A DNA stretch of 64,000 bases from positions 29,141,610-29,205,609 of the forward strand of contig NC_052479.1 of assembly GCF_009730915.1 (NCBI RefSeq). Direction: 5' to 3'. Positions 58,909-64,000 of this stretch are shown here, piece by piece (position 1 is the first letter of the stretch; every line of letters begins with the position of its first letter). Position numbers and translations under genes: made by a program. The notes under the pieces are model-generated. The model had not been told where the DNA came from. It saw nothing but the letters and a program-made list of their open reading frames with translations, and made no database searches. The DNA comes from Dioscorea cayenensis subsp. rotundata (lineage: Eukaryota; Streptophyta; Magnoliopsida; Dioscoreales; Dioscoreaceae).

Positions 58909-60838
58909 AACATTGTTTCTTCTTGTATTCTGGCTACTATTACTTCTGTATGAGTGTGTTTTCTTCATAAATAAGCTTGATTTTCTTCCTAGTTTCTCTT
59001 GTCTATGAAATGCTTTTTTTTGAATGTTTTTTTTATAAATAAGCTTTCTGCTTATTCCTCTTCTTTATTCTTTCAACTTATGTGTTTTTTTTATTACATG
59101 CCTTCTTGTAAATGAATGTAGTTATTTTAATAAGTTTAATTACAAAGAAAAGCAGTTAATTAATAAACTGAAGATTTTTTTATTTCTTTCAACTGTCCTT
59201 TCTTCTAACTTATATATAATTGAGGAGTATTTTCATACTTAATTAACCTACTAAAAACAAGTGAGATTTTGTTTATTCACTAGTCATGCACATGCATGAA
59301 TTTATTGATTAACCTATTCAAGTAGATAATGACTCTCAAATCCAACTTGTTTTTTTTTTCTCATTTTTTGAACTAATTAGTACACATGATGTAAGTTTGA
59401 TCTGACAGAATGATTTTTGTCCTTGTTGTTGTTGCAGTGAGTTAAATTGGAGTTATCTGAATGCTTGGAATATTTCTGGTTGGTCAAGTGTGCATGCAAT
59501 GTGGTGTTATCACAGTGTCATGATTCAATGTCTCAACTCACTTCTCTTTAATTTATTTCTCTTTGGTTTCTTTTTTCTTTTGTTTTTATCAAGTGTAATT
59601 TGTTCTAAGTCATGTCTTGTTTGTCACTGGCCCTTGTAACAAGGAATTGTTATTAATGCTTTTAATTAATCTCTTCTAATATTCGCATGTTTTAAATATT
59701 TATATATTTATTTCTTTATTTACATCGGTTGAAAAAAATTATAGGTTACTTCCTCTAGTTTTCACTTCTAATAGCATTTAAAAACAAATTTAGAACATAA
59801 AAAATATTGTTTTATCCTCTAAAATATATAAATTTATGCATCTTAACCATTTTAATTAACGAGAGGTAATGAGTTGAAGAAAAGATCATAATAAAAAAAT
59901 GTTTATTTAATTCAGTGTCAAATTGTTATTTTTAAACTTTAAAATACAAAATAAGTAATTGTCCAAAATTAACTAAGTCACCAAATAGACTTTATAACAT
60001 AATAAAACCAAATTATTTAATTAATATAAGATAATAATTAAAAAATATATAATATTCAAAATAATGTTTCAATATTTTACTCATTTGCAAAATGGTAATT
60101 TTGCAACATTTTTTTTTAATTTTTAATAAATTTTTTTTACCAATTACAGTTTTCATTCTTATTACTATCTATTATCATTCTTATTACTATCTATTACTAT
60201 TTTTTTTATTTCCATTCCTATTTCGCTATAGTGAAGTGGTAAACTGGTAATGAAATTTACCTATTTTATTTATTTTTATAGTATTTGATATTTACCTATC
60301 AAGTGTGGCCCGTGTGGGAATGTACCTGCATTTGTTTTAATGTTTATTTTAATAATAATAAGCTAATAATAATCACATCTAAAAACAGTTACATAAAATA
60401 ATCAATTGGTACAATAATTGGGAACATGTTTGATTGAAGGCAAAGCAACTTGAAAAGGTGCTTGTGAGAATTTGAGCAGAGAAGGTACTCTTTTACCACA
60501 TTCAAATACACAACATGTGAATTGGCACAAGGACATGTGAAAAGGTTTGTCCTCCCAAAAATATTAAACTTTTATAAAGTGGGTCCTTAAAAGAAAATTA
60601 ATAAAAAATTAATAAAAAATTTAGTTCATATTATTATATATAACAGATAAATCACTACTTATACTTTTCATCACAGGTTTATTTTATTTTGATTTCGTAA
60701 AGATTCAACTCCATTTCTTTAATAAAACCAAATGACACAAGTATATGTTTAAAATTAATTTTGGTTATAAATATTTTTTGCTTAACATATACTATTAAAA
60801 TATATAGTTAAATATTAAATTAAAAAGATATAATATTT
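58712..60838. other. HyPRP 3' region and AT-rich intergenic DNA
   Basis: Begins with a (GCAT)n run (58722-58742), then a pyrimidine-rich stretch and (TA)n at 58875-58906. From about 59700 it is AT-rich without recognisable genes. Confidence 0.4.
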
Positions 60839-61053
60839 GAATTGGCTCATCTATTTCTTTCTTTCTTTTTCGGTCTATTTACTCAGAAATCCTCTCAACT
60901 AGTCCCTCTATTTTTGAAAATGGACCTATTTAGTCTCTCTATGCTTAAAAATGGTTTAACTAGTCCATGTATTTTCAAGAGTAGAAAGACTAGTTGAAAT
61001 CATTTCTGAGTAGAGGACCAAAAGGGAAGAGAAAAAAAGTAGAGGGACCAATT
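60839..61053. mobile_element. Hairpin MITE, about 215 bp
   Basis: The left arm AATTGGCTCATCTATTT...GGTCTATTTACTCAGAAAT...ACTAGTCCCTCTATTTTTGA pairs with the right arm TCAAGAGTAGAAAGACTAGT...ATTTCTGAGTAGAGGACC...AGTAGAGGGACCAATT. The loop is short. There is no coding content, and no target duplication could be fixed. Confidence 0.7.
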
Positions 61054-61103
61054 TAGGTTATATGATTCAAAAAAATTAATTTTGATAGACATTGAGTTAA
61101 TGG

Positions 61104-61135
<32 letters not shown>

Positions 61136-61410
61136 TATTAATGAAGACGCCGCGCTTTGCAATAATGAAATACTTTATTTACGTTGGTCCTTATATTTAG
61201 GTTTTATTTGAATTGGCTTAAAAAAGTATATTTTTTTTCAATTTGTAGAAGGACTTATGTTTTTTTTTTAATTTTATGTTTAAATAAGTTAATGCAAAGT
61301 AATTTTATATGTGTAAAATTGTTTGGATGTGAATTCTTAAAAGGACTTTTTTGTGGCAAATTATCAAAATGAGAATTTATTAAGTTATTATAATTATCTC
61401 AACCATTATG
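61054..61410. other. Intergenic with (TA)n
   Basis: (TA)n at 61104-61131 and T-rich sequence; no gene. Confidence 0.4.
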
Positions 61411-61525
61411 CATTCAAAATATAGTAATTGCTATTGATAATGATAATAACAACAACACTACACTAATGATTACATTCAAAATATAGTAATTGCTATTGAT
61501 AATGATAATAACAACAACACTACAC

Positions 61526-61534
<9 letters not shown>
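61411..61534. repeat. Perfect 62-bp tandem duplication
   Basis: CATTCAAAATATAGTAATTG...CACTACACTAATGATTA at 61411-61472 is repeated directly from 61473. The second copy runs into the (TAA)n array at 61526-61580. Confidence 0.9.

Positions 61535-61580
<46 letters not shown>
61526..61580. repeat. (TAA)n microsatellite
   Basis: Uninterrupted TAA run of about 55 bp. Confidence 0.95.
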
Positions 61581-61884
61581 CTATACATCTATACAATACT
61601 ATTAAAGTAGATGTATAATCTAGTCTGAGAGCGTTTCAAGGACCAATTTTATTTTTTTATAACATTTATGTTTTTTATTTATATTACTTATAATATTAAT
61701 AATTGAAAAACATTAATTACACGTAATTATTTATGCAATAAATATCCATAAGATTTTTGAAATCCAAGGTATAAAATAGTTTACATGGTAGAAGTTGTTT
61801 AATTATATTATTTTACATATGATATTGTCTCAAAACTCCTCACAAAATTTTAGAAACTCCGATGTAAAGACGGGATAATGCCTA

Positions 61885-61940
<56 letters not shown>
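61885..61940. repeat. (TAA)n microsatellite
   Basis: Uninterrupted TAA run of about 55 bp. Confidence 0.95.
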
Positions 61941-61941
<1 letters not shown>

Positions 61942-62629
61942 TTGTTTTTCTTTCCTTTGTCAGGATGAAAAGGGTGGAGGCAAGAGGAAGGAGAAAACTT
62001 GGAAGGGAGCTTGAATGTAGACAAAACTATTAAGGCTGTGAAAAGTTTGCGGGAAAAAATAAAAACTTATTTAATTTTTTTATTTCATAAGGTTAATTTA
62101 GTAATTTTATAACCCAAAACTGTTTCTGAAAGGTGCTTTTCTCAGAAGCACCACATGACCCGTTTATAAAAAAAATATATATAGTATTTCAGTTTTTTTA
62201 TCAGTTCTGCTAAAAAACCAATACAAACAAGTTGTTTATAACTTAGAAGTGCTTAATTTATAAAAAATAGCTAAAAAATAGCTATGGAGTTTTCGGAAAC
62301 TAATCCAAATAACCCTTTACTTTTAGTAACTGTGCTTTTAGCTAAAAAATGTTACTGACTACTCTATTTTTATTATTAAAAAAGTAATATTTATATATTT
62401 TATAATTTTTTAAATAGTAGACGTGTGGCATAAGAGTTCATAGGGAAAAAATAATTAATTTTAAGAGATATCCTAATATATATATATATATATAATAAAA
62501 AAAAAAAAACACACATAATTAGTTTTGTTTTCGAAATTTACAAAAGCAAAAACGTCATGTGATAACCGAAAGCACAATGTTGAAATTATGTGCGCTGGTG
62601 GTAACATTTGTAAAATTATTTAGTGAAAA
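61941..62629. other. AT-rich intergenic DNA
   Basis: No gene seen; includes (TA)n near 62480 and an A-run. Confidence 0.4.
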
Positions 62630-63500
62630 TTGTCAAAAACACCCCTAAGTTTGCAATATGCACAAACACAACCTCTAAATTTGTGTATCTCTAAAAAGCC
62701 CCTTCCTTTTAAACACAATGTTTTTCAAACCCCCAAATCATGTAACGGTGGTTAACAGAGTTAATTTTGAATTTTCTGGACAAAATTGCCACTTGTATGG
62801 GAAGTCGTGGCAGTGTAATCATTTTTCAGGTTTGAGAGGAAATGGGGGTTCTCTATTCGCCTCTTCAGCTTTTCCCTTTCCAAAGTTGTCTCTGCCTGGA
62901 CATCCTCTGTAATTTCAGCTTTTCCCTTTCCACCAGTGTCTCAAAAGGAAAGTTCCACTCAAGTATTCCGCATTTCATCAGTTTATAGTCTAAGGTATTG
63001 AGCCGAGGTGGACGCCGTTGAAGAAGTTGTGATTATGGTTTTATTTATAAACTATTCTGTTATAAAGAGAGATTTTCCGGTTTTGTTATGTGGTTATGTT
63101 TTTGTTGGATGATATTGAAGTGTGCATGGAGATTTTCTGGCGAGGGTTATGTTTTGTTTTACATTTTTGTCTGTGTACACGATCGAAAGAGATTTTTCGA
63201 TTGTTATGCTGTGTAATGTTTATAAAGTATATTTTCCTCTTTAATTTGATGTTGTTGCAGTTTTAGATGAGATTTCCGTTTAAAAAATGAGGTTTAGTTT
63301 AAAAAATTATGTCTCCGTTTAAATATTGTGTTTTCTGTTTAAGATATCAGTTCTCTGATTAAGAATTGATGTCTTCGTTTAAGAATTCAGGTCTCCGTTT
63401 ATAAAGTAAATTTTTCCGCTTAAGAATTTGTGAATATTGCTTAATGTATTGTTATTATCGCAGGCTTATGATTATGGTGGTAAACCTAGTTAATGGAGAC
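62630..63500 (+). mobile_element. Possible MULE 5' end and leader
   Basis: Words such as AAAAACACCCCTAAGTTTGC, CAAACCCCCAAATC and TAACGGTGGTTAACAGAGTT resemble the C-rich terminal repeats of plant MULEs. At 63260-63430 the motif TCCGTTTAAGAAT recurs imperfectly about seven times, like the GTTTAA-rich stretch at the left window edge. The opposite terminus lies beyond the window, so this is tentative. Confidence 0.35.
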
Positions 63501-63559
63501 CGTGGCTGAATTACAAAATTTTACATGACCCTTCGACATTAAAAGATCATCCGAAGGAC

Positions 63560-63900
63560 ACCATTTGTAGCAGTCACTAAGCTGGAAGCTGTATTCCAAG
63601 AGAGGGCATTTCTTGATTCTCTGTTGCAAAGGTATGATGACTGCACCTATAAATTTCTGGATCGGGGCAAGCCTGCTGAGTTTTATGCCTGAAGATGTGG
63701 CTCTCATTCTTAGTTTGTGTTGCGATGGAGACGCAGTTGTATTTCAGAAGAAGAAAACCTATGGGAGACAGAGAGACTCCATCAAGAGAACTCTTGAGCA
63801 AATTGTTTGGTAAAAGGGGGAAGAAGAAAATTTTGTCAAACTCCTGATGATGTATCTCATGGTACAATCCGCTTCCCAAATACCTCATGCTCGGTTTTGA
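63560..63900 (+). pseudogene. Transposon ORF fragment, PMD/Ulp1-associated type
   Basis: One frame reads TKLEAVFQERAFLDSLLQRY and DDCTYKFLDRGKPAEF; the next frame continues MPEDVALILSLCCDGDAVVF, QKKKTYGR. 'FLDSLL.RYD...F......PEDVALILSL.CDG' resembles the N-terminal part of plant-mobile-domain or DUF1985-type proteins found in Mutator-related transposons with Ulp1-like ORFs. A frameshift near 63680 separates the halves. The assignment is from pattern memory only. Confidence 0.4.
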
Positions 63901-64000
63901 ATTTGATCGTTGGTTATGTCGATGATCTACCTGGTATGGGGTGATACGCATGGGCGCAGGCGACGTACAAGTGGCTTATGGAGGACGTTCCACAAGCTAC

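Overview
The window is a piece of a flowering-plant nuclear chromosome: AT-rich, with spliced genes (GT-AG introns plus one apparent GC-AG), long repeat-filled intergenic stretches, many trinucleotide and dinucleotide microsatellites, and plant-type transposons (solo LTR, MULE, hAT and MITE elements). Gene style and LTR flavour suggest a monocot, but the sequence alone does not fix the species. There are no operons, CRISPR arrays or prokaryotic signals, and I found no convincing tRNA or rRNA gene.

Host genes in order: (1) an intact five-exon CUE-domain protein gene on the minus strand (1740-5222); (2) a complete 18-exon cycloartenol synthase gene on the plus strand (29652-36401; 759 residues; catalytic DCTAE and the cycloartenol-specific Tyr410, His477 and Ile481 all present), the entry enzyme of plant sterol synthesis; (3) a one-exon trihelix (Myb/SANT-like) transcription-factor remnant on the minus strand (about 38232-38574); (4) a second, pseudogenised CUE gene on the minus strand (38686-42232); (5) a six-exon CNOT10-like subunit gene of the CCR4-NOT deadenylase on the plus strand (46291-51416), with one apparent one-base frameshift in a T run; (6) a hybrid proline-rich 8-cysteine cell-wall/lipid-transfer-type gene on the plus strand (58053-58711), whose proline-rich part is out of frame near a telomere-like repeat.

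The main structural story is an old tandem segmental duplication of a divergent gene pair, CUE (minus) with CNOT10 (plus). In the left copy CUE is intact, while CNOT10 survives only as a leader and exon-1 fragment split by a 3.1-kb solo LTR. In the right copy CUE has decayed through several frameshifts, while CNOT10 is (nearly) intact. Each duplicate has lost the opposite gene, and the cycloartenol synthase gene sits between them.

Mobile DNA fills the rest. From 5.9 to 12.9 kb there is nested LTR-type sequence containing two hAT-type elements with 8-bp target duplications. Around 14.2-15.4 kb is a palindromic pair of plant-mobile-domain transposon fragments. From 17588 to 23130 is a 5.5-kb MULE with a perfect 9-bp target duplication, a decayed FAR1-type transposase and a captured, intron-bearing fragment of a RAB6/RABH GTPase gene. 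From 24310 to 27387 is the solo LTR. Several hairpin MITEs lie in the right half, two with MULE-type target duplications. Both window edges carry fragments of further MULE or plant-mobile-domain type transposons. I see no new multi-gene system. The most interesting items are the reciprocal decay of the duplicated pair, the gene-capturing MULE, and the HyPRP and CNOT10 frame breaks.
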